From NCBI GenBank assembly GCA_030512335.1, contig JAULSU010000006.1:2666001-2730000 (forward strand): DNA of 64,000 nt. Direction: 5' to 3'. Source of the DNA: Immersiella caudata (lineage: Eukaryota; Ascomycota; Sordariomycetes; Sordariales; Lasiosphaeriaceae). A program made the position numbers and the translations under genes. The notes under the pieces are model-generated. The model was not told the origin of the DNA and ran no database searches. It saw nothing but the letters and a program-made list of their open reading frames with translations. Positions within the stretch are counted from its first letter, which is position 1. Each line of letters opens with the position of its first letter. Positions 10,403 through 21,200 of this stretch are shown in pieces.

Positions 10403-11072
10403 TGCGATACATGGTGGATCCAGGGACTGTGTACGTCAACACTTGGCAGCTTCGGGGGGCCCTCTGCCAGTTCCGAAAGTTGGGGTAGTGTTATCTACCC
10501 AGGTTCGCTGGTACATGGGTTGGCGACTGTCATATCAATGACTTGATGATGTGGATTCAGGGCGTTCACATCGGTGGATGTCAAAGTCGCTCCAAATGCC
10601 CAATTCACTTATCGCAACGCACAATGAGACAAGTGTATCACCGTCATCTGAATCTAGAATGCGCAAACTTGGGGGCGAGCTCTGCGGTGCAGGGTTTCGA
10701 GTTACAAATATCCCCACATGCTCGCAACGAACCACAGCCAACAATTTACGCGAGATCACAGTGACAAGTAGTTCAACAAATCAATTTGGCCTCCTAGCAC
10801 GCCTCTCGGCTATGATGCTGTCCCCGAACCAGCCTCTGTTTGTTCCCTTCTCCTCCCACCCCTTGACAAGAAAAAATGGGTATTTGATGGAAAATGACAC
10901 CGTTTTGAAGCCCACCAGACGCAGTGACAAAAGGAAAAAAAAAACAAAACTAAAAGAAATAATGCCAGGTCTTGTTAAAAAGAATGCAAAATGCCTTTCC
11001 CCCGCCCAATCTGCGCCACCGGTGGTTCCCACTGTTAGGGCTTTGCGCTATGTTTCTAGTCCTTCTCTCCCT
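10403..11072. other. Intergenic; 3' flank of the GAS2-domain gene
   Basis: Open frames at 10551-11156 (+) and 10781-11032 (-) lack recognisable motifs. A short A-run at about 10936-10947 is the only low-complexity feature. I see no further gene. Confidence 0.45.
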
Positions 11073-14057
11073 CTATCCTTGCCGTCGGAACAGCCTCTTG
11101 GTTGCTCCCACTTTTCCCATCTCGCCAAACTTTCCACCCATCAGCTGTGGGGCTGACGACTCTGACACTTTGCGTTCTCCGCTGGCCATTCGTACTTTCT
11201 CCTTGACACTTTCCACCCAAGCCTTGCTCTCCTCGCTCATCTCGATCTGCTTGGCCTTCGGTCCTGCCATACCGAGGGAGCTGTCTTCTTCGGGCCAGCT
11301 CACGCGGGAGCTGGACCTGGACCGTGTCGAGCCCTCTGGCGAAGGCGTGTCGGGCTTGATCGATCTCGCGAGGGGGGTCTTTGGCTGTCCGCTGGCCCCA
11401 AGCATGTTAACTGTTGCCTCCTCGGCTGCCGCACTCCTCCGGCTCTTGCGAACGTTGAGGGGCGTGATGGGCGAATACGTGTCCTGTGCTGATGTCGGTC
11501 TGGTCGGCGGAGTAGAGGCGGCGCGGGCGATGCTGGGAAGGTCCTTGATCTCCACCTTGCTGTGCCCAGACCTGCGGCCGTGGTGGCTGGCATACTCCTT
11601 CAGGTACTCACCCAAATCTGCCCAGCCGCCACCAACCCGGACCATCACTCGCTCGTTGTGTTCACCCACGCATCTGATAAATAGCTTGATAGGTGCCTCG
11701 CCGTTGGACCTCGAAAGATGATACAGCTTGATCTCCTGGTTGCCCCGCTGTTGATGACGCTGCCGAGAGTTGCGGTTGTATGCTGGTGCTAAGGTGAAGG
11801 AGGGAGTCCCGGCTCGAGAGGAGAGGTTGGAGACAGTAGACAGGCTCGACTGGCTGCGTGGGTAGAGATCAGGCTTGGGCGCCTTTCGTGTTGGCATGGT
11901 AAAGTCGGGAGGGTTGAGGTTGATAGCAGCAGGTTCTGATGTGAGCCGAATCTTAGCGGGCACACCTTCGAGAATCTCGCTGATCTGTTGCTGAAGATGA
12001 TCATCGGAGCTGGTAGTGCTGGCCTTCCCGGGGCTGCCCAAGTCCCTTGATACGTCGTCGTCAATGGCAAATGATGAACCCAACGGCGTCCTCGGGCCTG
12101 ATGAATCGTCGTCGGGTATTTCTGCTACCGTCGGCATGTCATTGAAGCTCACCGACACCGACCTAGTGCTTGACCGGAAATCTGGCGGAGAGTTGTCAGG
12201 GCTGAGCTCGTCGCTAGGAATTGTGCCCAGGTCTGCGTCTCTGACTCGAGGGATCTCGGGAGTACCATGCTCAAGCTGATCGCTTGAGAAATCCATGAGC
12301 TCGCTCTGCAAACCGTGGACAATGGTAGAGGGATTAGATATGTCGCTGTCCCGTCTGGAACGAGGGAGGGTGGGAAGGTCGGGCTCGGGAATATCCAGCT
12401 CTGAGGTGTCGTCCGAGTCAGAGTCGGCGCGACGGTGAACTATCACGCTTTCGTCATAATCACCACCGCCCAAGCTGCTCTGGAAGCTGTCTGTCAAGGC
12501 CGGCCATTCGCCCACGTCGCTGTCGTCGACTTCCGCCTCCGGCGTCTGCCCCCTCGTTTGGTCCTCGTAGGCGTGGGCCCCGTCGTATAGGTTGAGAATG
12601 GGTTTGCCAGCTTCGGCTCCATCTGTGCGACCAGGGAGAGGAGCGGCATCGTCCAGCTCTGTTTCGCTTCGCTTGTGCTCGGCCTCGGTGGGCTCCTCTG
12701 GGCGATGAACCTTGATCAACGGCGGGGTGGTGGATTCGTCTCTGAACCGTAGTGATGTGTTGACTGACGTCAGCGTTTCAGATGGCTCACCAGGGCCCTG
12801 TGAAAAGTCTCCTTCGGCAGATTCTCGCTCTGACGAAGCCGAGCCGCTGCCAGTACCGGTAGGCGACACATTGTCCTCCCCGAGTGGTTTCGGTAGTGAT
12901 GCAAGGGATAATGGGGGGACGCCCATGGGATTTGTTGGGGCGGCGTTCCCGCTCTCCCGCGTTCGTTCTTCCACTATGGGTGTTGTGACCGGGGCAGCGC
13001 CAACCATATCCCGCATGGTCTTTGCCCAATCCGCCTCCCTTATCTTTCGTTCGCATGCAACGGTCCACTCGCTGTACTGCTGTTCCAAGGTGTCCATGCG
13101 GTCAATCCATCCCTCCGGGAGCGTATCGTCCAACCCCTCGAGCATGTCCAAAATGACGTCTAGATCCCGACCAGCCTTGGCCACTTTCCTCTCCAGAATG
13201 GACTTCATCACGTCAAACTCCTTTCGAGAAAGGGTCGAGGGGCCCACGGGCGACACTCCATTTGGAGAGCCATCTCGATGGTCAAGCTGAGAGCTTGAGC
13301 CTATCGCGTTCCATCCAGACTGAACAGCCACCTCGGCGTCCTCGAGTGAGTTCAGATACACCGTTATTTTCCTCAGGACCAGCAGCCGAATGCTCCAAGC
13401 GTTCATGAGTCTGGTGAGTCGGGACAAGTTCGGCAATGCCTGCAGTAGGGTTGCTGTGATTAGGGCAGTCAAGTCGTCCATCAAGGTGTAGGCCGTCAGG
13501 GGGGATGTAACAGTCCGCTTCGAGTCCAACATGGGCGATCCAGGGCGTGATAATGGCATGATGTGGTTGTGTAGGACCTGGCTTTTGATCTCCTCGACGT
13601 CGAGGTCGTCCATGGCTCGAGATATCTCGTCCATTCGTATTTCATATCTCGCAACATCGGCGGCCAGGAGGCTTCCACAGTACTTTGTATCTGGTGTGTC
13701 AGGCTCGCCCACACCGCCAGACGACCTTTTCGACTTGGCAGAGGGCGCTTCGAAGCCGGCTGGACCAGCGCCTTTGGGCCAGGGCCAGGACGAAAGCTCC
13801 TCGAGCCATTCTTGGATGTTGGTGGACGCGATGGCGGCCTTCAGAGCGAACGCCTGCTCTGTAGGAGTGGCACAGTCCATGCATTCTTTGAGGCTGCCCG
13901 ACGGATTACGGAAGGCCTCGACGGCGGTTCGGGGAGTGAGGTTCGAGAGTAAATCGTCGACGCCGCGCTGGCGTGTTGGAGAGTCGGACGCGGTCCGGAG
14001 CTGACGGCCGCGCGGCGCGAGATGGGCGCTCGAGATGGGGGTCGGGGGTTCGGCCAT
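11073..14057 (-). CDS. GAS2 (GAR) domain cytoskeletal protein, 994 aa
   Basis: One long exon starts at ATG 14057. A helical N-terminal half (about residues 25-350) includes a segment with LERKVAKAGRDLDVILDMLE and ends in a Trp-rich helix. It is followed by a long acidic, Ser/Thr/Pro-rich disordered region (about 350-765). At about 770-840 there is a GAS2-related module with IKLYHLSR, IKLFIRCVGEHNERVMVRVG and GGWADLGEYL. In animals and fungi this module binds microtubules, and such proteins link cytoskeletal filaments or act at the cell cortex. A basic Ser-rich tail (SRSSSRVSWPEE, then KAWVESVKEKVR) ends the protein. The order of a helical domain, a disordered linker and a C-terminal GAS2 domain is typical of Pezizomycotina homologues. 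It is followed 1.5 kb upstream by the Zn2Cys6 regulator, also on the minus strand; no operon-like link is implied. Confidence 0.85.
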   Translation of the reverse strand: MAEPPTPISSAHLAPRGRQLRTASDSPTRQRGVDDLLSNLTPRTAVEAFRNPSGSLKECMDCATPTEQAFALKAAIASTNIQEWLEELSSWPWPKGAGPAGFEAPSAKSKRSSGGVGEPDTPDTKYCGSLLAADVARYEIRMDEISRAMDDLDVEEIKSQVLHNHIMPLSRPGSPMLDSKRTVTSPLTAYTLMDDLTALITATLLQALPNLSRLTRLMNAWSIRLLVLRKITVYLNSLEDAEVAVQSGWNAIGSSSQLDHRDGSPNGVSPVGPSTLSRKEFDVMKSILERKVAKAGRDLDVILDMLEGLDDTLPEGWIDRMDTLEQQYSEWTVACERKIREADWAKTMRDMVGAAPVTTPIVEERTRESGNAAPTNPMGVPPLSLASLPKPLGEDNVSPTGTGSGSASSERESAEGDFSQGPGEPSETLTSVNTSLRFRDESTTPPLIKVHRPEEPTEAEHKRSETELDDAAPLPGRTDGAEAGKPILNLYDGAHAYEDQTRGQTPEAEVDDSDVGEWPALTDSFQSSLGGGDYDESVIVHRRADSDSDDTSELDIPEPDLPTLPRSRRDSDISNPSTIVHGLQSELMDFSSDQLEHGTPEIPRVRDADLGTIPSDELSPDNSPPDFRSSTRSVSVSFNDMPTVAEIPDDDSSGPRTPLGSSFAIDDDVSRDLGSPGKASTTSSDDHLQQQISEILEGVPAKIRLTSEPAAINLNPPDFTMPTRKAPKPDLYPRSQSSLSTVSNLSSRAGTPSFTLAPAYNRNSRQRHQQRGNQEIKLYHLSRSNGEAPIKLFIRCVGEHNERVMVRVGGGWADLGEYLKEYASHHGRRSGHSKVEIKDLPSIARAASTPPTRPTSAQDTYSPITPLNVRKSRRSAAAEEATVNMLGASGQPKTPLARSIKPDTPSPEGSTRSRSSSRVSWPEEDSSLGMAGPKAKQIEMSEESKAWVESVKEKVRMASGERKVSESSAPQLMGGKFGEMGKVGATKRLFRRQG

Positions 14058-15573
14058 GATGGCAAACGGGCGGGGAGCGGTTGTCGGAGGCGGTCAGCAA
14101 TCGATGGGGTCGCCGGGCGCGCGACATAGTGCAACAAGCGGTTCTCTCTCCTATGAGCCGGACGCGACGGCAGAGAAAGTATGCAGGACGGCCATGGCAA
14201 TGGCGATGACGATGGCGTGTTGGCAGCGGGCAAGCAGAATCTCTGATTCGCCCGTAGCACACCGAATGTCGTCGCTTGTGCGGTGACCCCGATGGACGCC
14301 CCGCTTCTGGCTACTTCTTCGAATCGGCGGTAGGGACACGAGAAGGGGTTCGGAAAAGCCTAGGTTCCGCGGGCAATGGCGAGGCGGGCGCCCGGCAGGT
14401 TTTGCGGGAGGCGCAGAAGGTCAAAGTCAAACACCCAAAGGCCAAAGGCCGAAACGACGCAGAACGAACGACCGAGGCTATGCGGCCAGAAGGAGCGACA
14501 CGACATGAAACAGCGGGTAAAAGAGAGACGCGCGCTGAAGCGCAAGGCAGAGAACTGATAGATGCGGTGACTGGTTGGTTGAGAGGCTTCAATGCCACAC
14601 CAAAGTGACAGCGAAGACAAGACCCAGCCTGAATGAACAAAATGGCGATCTGGAGATTTGGAGCTCCGACTTATTGGACGCCGGCCTGGCCCAACCCTCC
14701 ACATCCACTTGGACGCCAAATTGGCACGGACCTGGCGTCAGTTTGCAGGGAACACAGATGTCGCACAGACAGATTGGCAACACTTCACTAACATTCGCGG
14801 CAGCACCTGTCACACAATTTCGGCGGACCTGTGCGACGAATCTGTTAAGGACACCGAATTTGCGCTAATCTCTGTGGTTGCGGATCTTGGGTAATGCGCG
14901 TGCAGGGGTAGGTCTTCATCCGCGGTGTCATCGGCACGATCGGCCAGAAGCCACCACCCGCTGTCCCACGTCACGAACACCACCACCTCCCTCTCGAGCA
15001 AAACACAGCCTCCCGCTGGTGCTTATCCACTGAATCGCGCTGATGGCGATGCCGAGCTAGCGCCCTGTTTGCTTCCCGAGTGCCCGGTTAACTTGCCGAG
15101 AGGTGCTCAGGTGCCCTTCTCAGAAGCTTCCAATGACATTTCAACAACGTATATAATGAGGCGATGCTGTGACCACATACGATACCAATTTACGCTCGAT
15201 CTCAACCCCCCACCACCTCTTTCCCCCCCTTTTTGTTTCCCGAACAAACAATAAGCACAAAACAAACTAGAAACACCAAAACACTCCTCTCCCGGGTTAT
15301 CCGCATCCCCCAACGCCCAACGCCCACCCTAATCCCGGACCCAAGTCCACGAACCCATTTGCCATGAACCCCTTTCCCAAACCTGTGAGCCAAGGCATTC
15401 CGTAACATCCCAATCCTAAAGCCCAGCCGGTCATGCCATCCATCAACTCCTCGCTAAGACAACCACAAACCTCACTCGCGACTCGAAGACGCCAAGATCT
15501 CCGCTGAACAACCTAACTCCGTTGATCGACCCCCGTGAACGCGCAGGTGCTACGGGTAGCATTATGGATCCCG
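14058..15573. other. Intergenic: promoter of the GAS2 gene and 3' end of the regulator
   Basis: The frame at 14276-14608 (+), rich in Arg/Lys/Glu, overlaps open frames on the other strand and has no family resemblance. The right part is C-rich 3' flank of the transcription factor. No gene is called. Confidence 0.5.
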
Positions 15574-18290
15574 TTACGCCGACCACGGGCCCGATGAGCC
15601 ATCGCTGCCGAACATGCTTGCGTCCCCGTCGGGGTAGTTGAGAAACTCATCAAGTGCCCCGTCAGCCGAGTCCAGTGAGCCCGCCGCCTCCATTTGCTCG
15701 CCTGGGGTTTCATCGGCGTGTGTCGTGTACGACATTGGGAGACCTGTGGCCGGCGCATACAGTGGAGAGCCGTGGAGCGGACTCTGGGGCAAGGAGTGTT
15801 GAAGCGAATTGTGGGCGATCATGGGCGATGTGTACATTGCCGGATTTGGGAGTCCATGGTGAGGGGAGTCATGATGAGGGGAGTCATGATGAGGGGAGAT
15901 CGGCGGCGAGTCTCTGAACGATGCTAGCGGCCGGTATGCGAATGTCTGCGGGATAGTTGCGAGTCGAAGCTGGTCGGTCGCCACGAAATACTGCGAGCCG
16001 GCACCCTCGGGTGGCGGTGTCTCCTCACCCGGCCGACTTGAGCCAGCTGGCATGGCCCCTAATTCCTTTGACGGTCTCGCTTCAAGTTCAGCCTTGACAT
16101 CCTCCAAGGTTTTTGTCGTCGCGGACGACAGCCCGCTCAGCACGAAAGCGAGAGCGTTGTTGGCAGCTTGATACATATGTCCGATCTTGCGCATGAACTC
16201 GCAACCGTCGACGAAATCTTCCAAAATCGCTTCTTGGACGCCTTTGATCGATAAGGCCCTTATCTCGGCAAGGTTTGTGACCAGGGGTGGCATCAGGAAA
16301 GTGACGCTTGTGGTTGACAGACACCGTAGGAGCTGGCATTTATCCAGCTCGCGGAACAGTTGCATGCTGCAATTAGCAGCATCCCTCAGCTTTTTGTGGG
16401 CATCCACTCGAACGTCGTTGGGTTTCGAATGGAAGGCTTGTGGTCGCATCAGCGCGGAAAGGGCTGTGAGGTAGGCCAGTTGCAGACAATGTCGTTGAAG
16501 GCCCAACACTGCTCGCTCAGGGTCCTTTACGTCGAGTTGCTGGTGGGCGCAGCTCTCGGGCAGGGCGTCGTGCCATTCGGTCATATCCTTGTACAGCTCG
16601 TCGACGGCAGCCTGGTTCGACCGCGATGCCTCATGCACAAGGGTGTTCAGCTTCGGCGTCGACTCGCCGTGAAAGTCGCTGGGTGGTGTCGTATGGACAG
16701 AGAGCGTCGAGTACTGCACCTTCAGTATCCGGTCAATTTTGACTGCCAGCTCGCACTGCTTGATGAACATGAGATATTGCATCTTCTGGACTTCCATGCG
16801 AGCTGACACACAGTCGGGCGCAACTGTTTGGCTGCCCTCAGGGAGTGTCCAGCCCAGGAAATCCGACTCTTCGAGCATCGTGTGGTTACTGGTGACGTGG
16901 GTTCGAGGGTGGCGCCGCATGCCAACTGCGAGGATTCGATCTCGCACGTACATGCACCAATAAACGCGCCTCCATATGCTCCGGTTATGGGGCGAGAGTG
17001 TATCACCCGGATCTAGGTTCAAGCCGATGCTCTCGGCGATGCTGCTGCCAAACTGCATGTGTGCCCAAGTGTCCTTCAAGCTGCCCTGTGGTCCTTCGTA
17101 CCAGGTGCTCATGAGGAGCAGAGACTGAATCATCGACATTCTGCACCATTCATAGTCCATCCCAACCAGTACCTGATGGCTATTAGTTGACGCAAAAGTG
17201 ACCGGGGGCCCAGACCACACGCACCTTGCATCTGTTGTACAGCACCTGGCGAGCGGTGTGCCTATCGGGGAACCCGGCTTCTCCCAGTGCCTTTTCTTCC
17301 ACGAATGCACAGGCGGCGTACATCATGGACTGGAACAACAGTAAGCTGACCTTCTCCTTGCTAGGCGGCTGGCTGTCGATGGCGTTCAGGATTGGCTGCA
17401 AATCCACCACAGGCATCGTTGGGTGGACGTAGTCAACAAACGCTGTGAGGAGAGCGGTTCGGAACTTCCCTTCTGGAATGTTGAAGCCTCCCCTCGCTTG
17501 GATGTAGACGACGTCAATGCCATCTACTCTGCTGTTCAGGTCCCGGATGAAGATGGGAAGCGGCTTAGCCAAGTACTGCGAAGGGTTTTGGCCTGCAATT
17601 TTCATGGCTGCCGTCTCATTGCCTTGCCACGCAGCTAAAGCAAGCGGATTGTTCTGCTGAAATAGAGATCCCAAGTTTGCCAGGTTCGGGGCGGGCATGT
17701 TCGGTTGGAATTCGGGCAGCGGGAGCTGTCCAGCCATCACCCCTGAGCTCTGGAGATTCTGCGTCTGTACGCGGTCTAGTCGCCCATTTGAGCCACTGGT
17801 CAGCCCCAATTGTGCTCAACCTGCGGATAGAAGAACTCACAAGCCGGATGCGTTTGATATTGGGCGCTGGCCAACTGCGGCATGCCCATCATGTTCGTCG
17901 CGATAGGGGTAGGGGTCTGGGACAAGTGGCCCCCGATGCCTCCGGGCTGGGATCCGTCAACGGCACGGACTGCAAGCTTCTTTCTTATCAAGCGATGGGG
18001 CAGTCAGCGATGTGTGTTGCTTGCGACGGCTCATGTAAACTGGGTACCTACTTGCGGCGGCGACTTTCTTGCACTTGACACTGGACGCTATCGTATTGGC
18101 AGTTCGAGCACGGATTGGGCCGCTTTTCGACGACGTCGCAGCGCACTTTGCGTGCCCGGCATGTCACGCAGGCAGTCTGCGCACGACGCTTTGTTCCCGG
18201 CGGCTTCTTGCCGTCGGTGGGTTGCTCGGTAGGCTGCTCGGCGGTCAGGCCGGCCTCGGCCGTTGAGATGAGATCACCAGAGTCGGCCAT
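15574..18290 (-). CDS. Zn2Cys6 transcription factor, cutinase factor CTF1-beta-like, 843 aa
   Basis: I assembled four exons: 18290-18052, 17983-17841, 17775-17225 and 17172-15574. The introns have GTAGGT, GTGAGT and GTGCGT donors, with branch-like GCTGAC, GGCTGACC and AACTAAT. The joined frame closes exactly at 843 residues. The Zn2Cys6 cluster has Cys 41, 44, 51, 61, 64 and 71 with basic residues between (CVTCRARKVRC), and binds CGG-type half-sites in this family. After a Gln/Pro-rich linker comes the fungal-specific regulatory domain with FVDYVHPTMPVVDLQPIL and SIAESIGLNLDPGDTLS, then IWRRVYWCMYVRDR. The overall pattern resembles CTF1-beta/Far-type regulators that control cutinase or fatty-acid genes. 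The exact targets cannot be read from sequence. The C-terminal tail contains a His/Asp/Ser repeat coded by 15-bp tandem units. Confidence 0.85.
15861..15896 (-). repeat. 15-bp coding tandem repeat in the regulator's tail
   Basis: Two perfect units GAGGGGAGTCATGAT (15861-15875, 15876-15890) and a partial third encode repeated PHHDS on the minus strand. It is a likely length-variable site. Confidence 0.8.
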
Positions 18291-21200
18291 GGCTGTTGTC
18301 CAAAATACCTAGGTTGGATAGAACAACCGAGGTAGCGTGACGGTTCAGGTCGGTAGCTTGCAAATGGCGAGTCGCGCAGCTTTATGCCTTTCGATGTGTG
18401 CGTGTAGGTGGCGGGGATCAGGACGAGGAGCAGAGAGCATGGGTGATGGGGTGATGGGGTTTGGAATGTTCGCCTGGGCTTGACCTGTGGCGCCGATACA
18501 AACTTCGGGCGCCAAAGTTAAGGACATCGAAGATATGATCACGGAGAGCAAAAGGAGGGAGCTCCAGCACGAGGCAATCGAACCTTTGGTAGGGGCGCAT
18601 TGTGTTTTAACACATGCGGCCGGTACGTACCTTTGCTGAAGCGTGTGCATGCTTCCCGGGGCGGTGGGAATCAAGGCAGGGACGATGCCGGTCGATTGGG
18701 ACGGACAGGGCGGAGATGGAGATTCGGCAAGTAGGTCGCGAGCGCACTACGGGAGCCGTGCCAAATTATCAACGGCTTGGCAGCACACCACGGCCTCGCC
18801 GCAGTCTTGAAGAATGTTCCAATGGCCCCCCTTCGCGGAAAATAAGCACACCATGAGCCTACCCCGTCAACACCCCCATCATCCTGATCACCCCCTCTTC
18901 AAGGCATTCACTCCTCCACCGCGAGGCGTTGCCCCACTGTCGAAAGCGACTCACATGTCAGAGCCGCGAGCTGGCCATCGAGGTCCAACTATGGGGACCG
19001 TGTTTGAGTTCTTCCTGCAGTGGGAACCGTCTGCTCAATCGAGCCCTTCACCCGACCCCTGTCGGATGGTAGACCCACCCTCCTGCAAACGCTCTGCTCG
19101 CCCCACAAGTTTTTGGCTGCCGTCGACGAACATGAACGCGGCCGCGATGTTGTCATTTCGAAGGCCCCGCCCCCTCATTGAAAAGCAGGTAGATGCCCCA
19201 ATAGGGCATTAAAACTCTGCGGGGAGGCCAATCACAGAGCCGCCGACTTGGTGGGCATCAAGTCGTGTCGAGACATGAGCGAGTCTTCGACCAGCGTCAG
19301 CCAAGGCCTCTGTCGTTGAAGGTCGTCTGCGGCTCTGGTCAGCTGTCCCGCACCTCCCAGCCAGCACTCGAAAAAATGTGGGTCACTGGCTGCGACAATG
19401 GCACGTTAGCAGCCCGCACCAAAGGGCTGAAAAAAGATGCCCGTCGTAACTACCGCACATACGGATGGAGGGCTTCGCGAAATCAACCACAGAGACCTCT
19501 TAGAGGCGCGAGAGAGGAAATCTGACGAGAGACCGCACGGCATGGTGAAATTCTTCCCCGCGTCCATTCGTCCGAAACAGCGAAGCGCGAACGCTGCTCC
19601 CCTTTGGCCGGGTTGCTTCTCCGCACCACCCCATTTGCCAATTGACTTTTGGCATTTGGGGATCTTGGAGCCGTTCCATTAGGTAAGGTGACCAGTCTCC
19701 CCAAGGCCAGCAAGAGTCGGGATTAGCTAGCTACAATAGCTGCCTGCCCGGATTCGGATGGAGACGAGGAGAACAATCGTCGAATCACAAAGCATAATGT
19801 CGAGCAAGGACTTCGCCCCTTTGAAGCTCAAACACAAGTCCCTCGAGTCAGTGTTGGTGGAGTCTTGGTCGCCTCCAGCAGGTTCTTGGCCACGCCTCAA
19901 GAGTCAGCCAACACCATCCCCCTGCTGAACTTCTCGTGGGAGAGCGATACGGTGGTGTGGAAGTAGGTAAGCGATAGCCTTCTGCCCGTGCGGTGCAAGG
20001 GAGACGATCCCGCGCAAGTTTCGGCGCATCTCATCTAGGAGAGCACGGGCTGTGTTATCACCGATTCTCCTCCTCGATCCCGATTTATTCTCGACAATGC
20101 TGCAGCTTGGTTCCCTTGCGGCCAGGGGCTAGGAAAGGTGTGGTGAGCTTTGCGCGCTCACCGTAACGATCAAGGGGTCAATCCGTAAAGTCACGGGACA
20201 CCTCAAAGGTCAGGGTTAGGGTCATGGTCGAGAAGCCAGGATTTCCAGGTTGGTTATGGCTAGGGCTGAGCCACGGATGGAGGTGTATACGGATCGAGGG
20301 TGTGTGACAGTGAGCATCTCAACTTTCATCGCGACTTTGGCTGTCCGTTCCAGCAGCGTTATCGTCGACGGATGGTCTGAGGGCCCAGTGATCGATAGTT
20401 ACGGAGAGCGGCTTTTGCGGGGCATTTCCAGGACTCGCAGCCCTGCCCCCGCCCCAATTCAGCCCCTCCCCACACCAGCCGCAACCCCGTCCCAAAACAG
20501 CTCCGTGGTTTCCCGGCGCCCGGACTCGGGGCTCGTCGTCATTGGATGAGAACCCGGGCGCTTTTGTCTAAAGCTCAGACGTCGCGCCGAATATCGGCTG
20601 CGAAACCGATCGTTGTTGTGCCCAGATGCGGACAAGCTCAGCCGGACAGCAGACGACAACGCCATTGCTTTTCCCTGGCCGCGAGCCATGATTTCCCTGG
20701 GCAAGTTGCATCGCCAACCTTTGGGGCAGTCCAATGAGGTCAAGTGTGATGACGAGAAGGCGCGTTTCAGGTCGTTCTCCTCATCCACACCATCGAAGGC
20801 GGCGCTAGTATGTGGGGAAGAAACGAGTTCGACATTCTTCCTTGCGCCGCTCTCGACGGAAGTAACCCATGCCTCCTGAAATTCACAGTAGGCCTTTCAT
20901 CTCAGGGTATAGGGGATGGAGACCTCCTCCTCCGAACGTCGCTTGCATTTCAACAACGACGACACATTTTCTCGTCACAGACTTGATCCTCCCCCGGCGT
21001 GGGGAATCGCAGGAGCGCAATGTGGATTGTGGGGAGAAGAGCAATTTACGTGTGGGTCATCTCGAGTGTGGGGCTCCACAATGAAGAAATGGAGAAGTTT
21101 GGGGCTGGGGCGAGCGAACCCGATCGTTAAAGGGGTTTACCCTGCTTAGCGTCAGTTTCTGTAAACCACATGGGACATTTTCGCAGTTTCTCGCAGACCC

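Noticed and set aside
20211..20222. GGGTTAGGG telomere-like word
   Set aside because: A single isolated copy, not an array.
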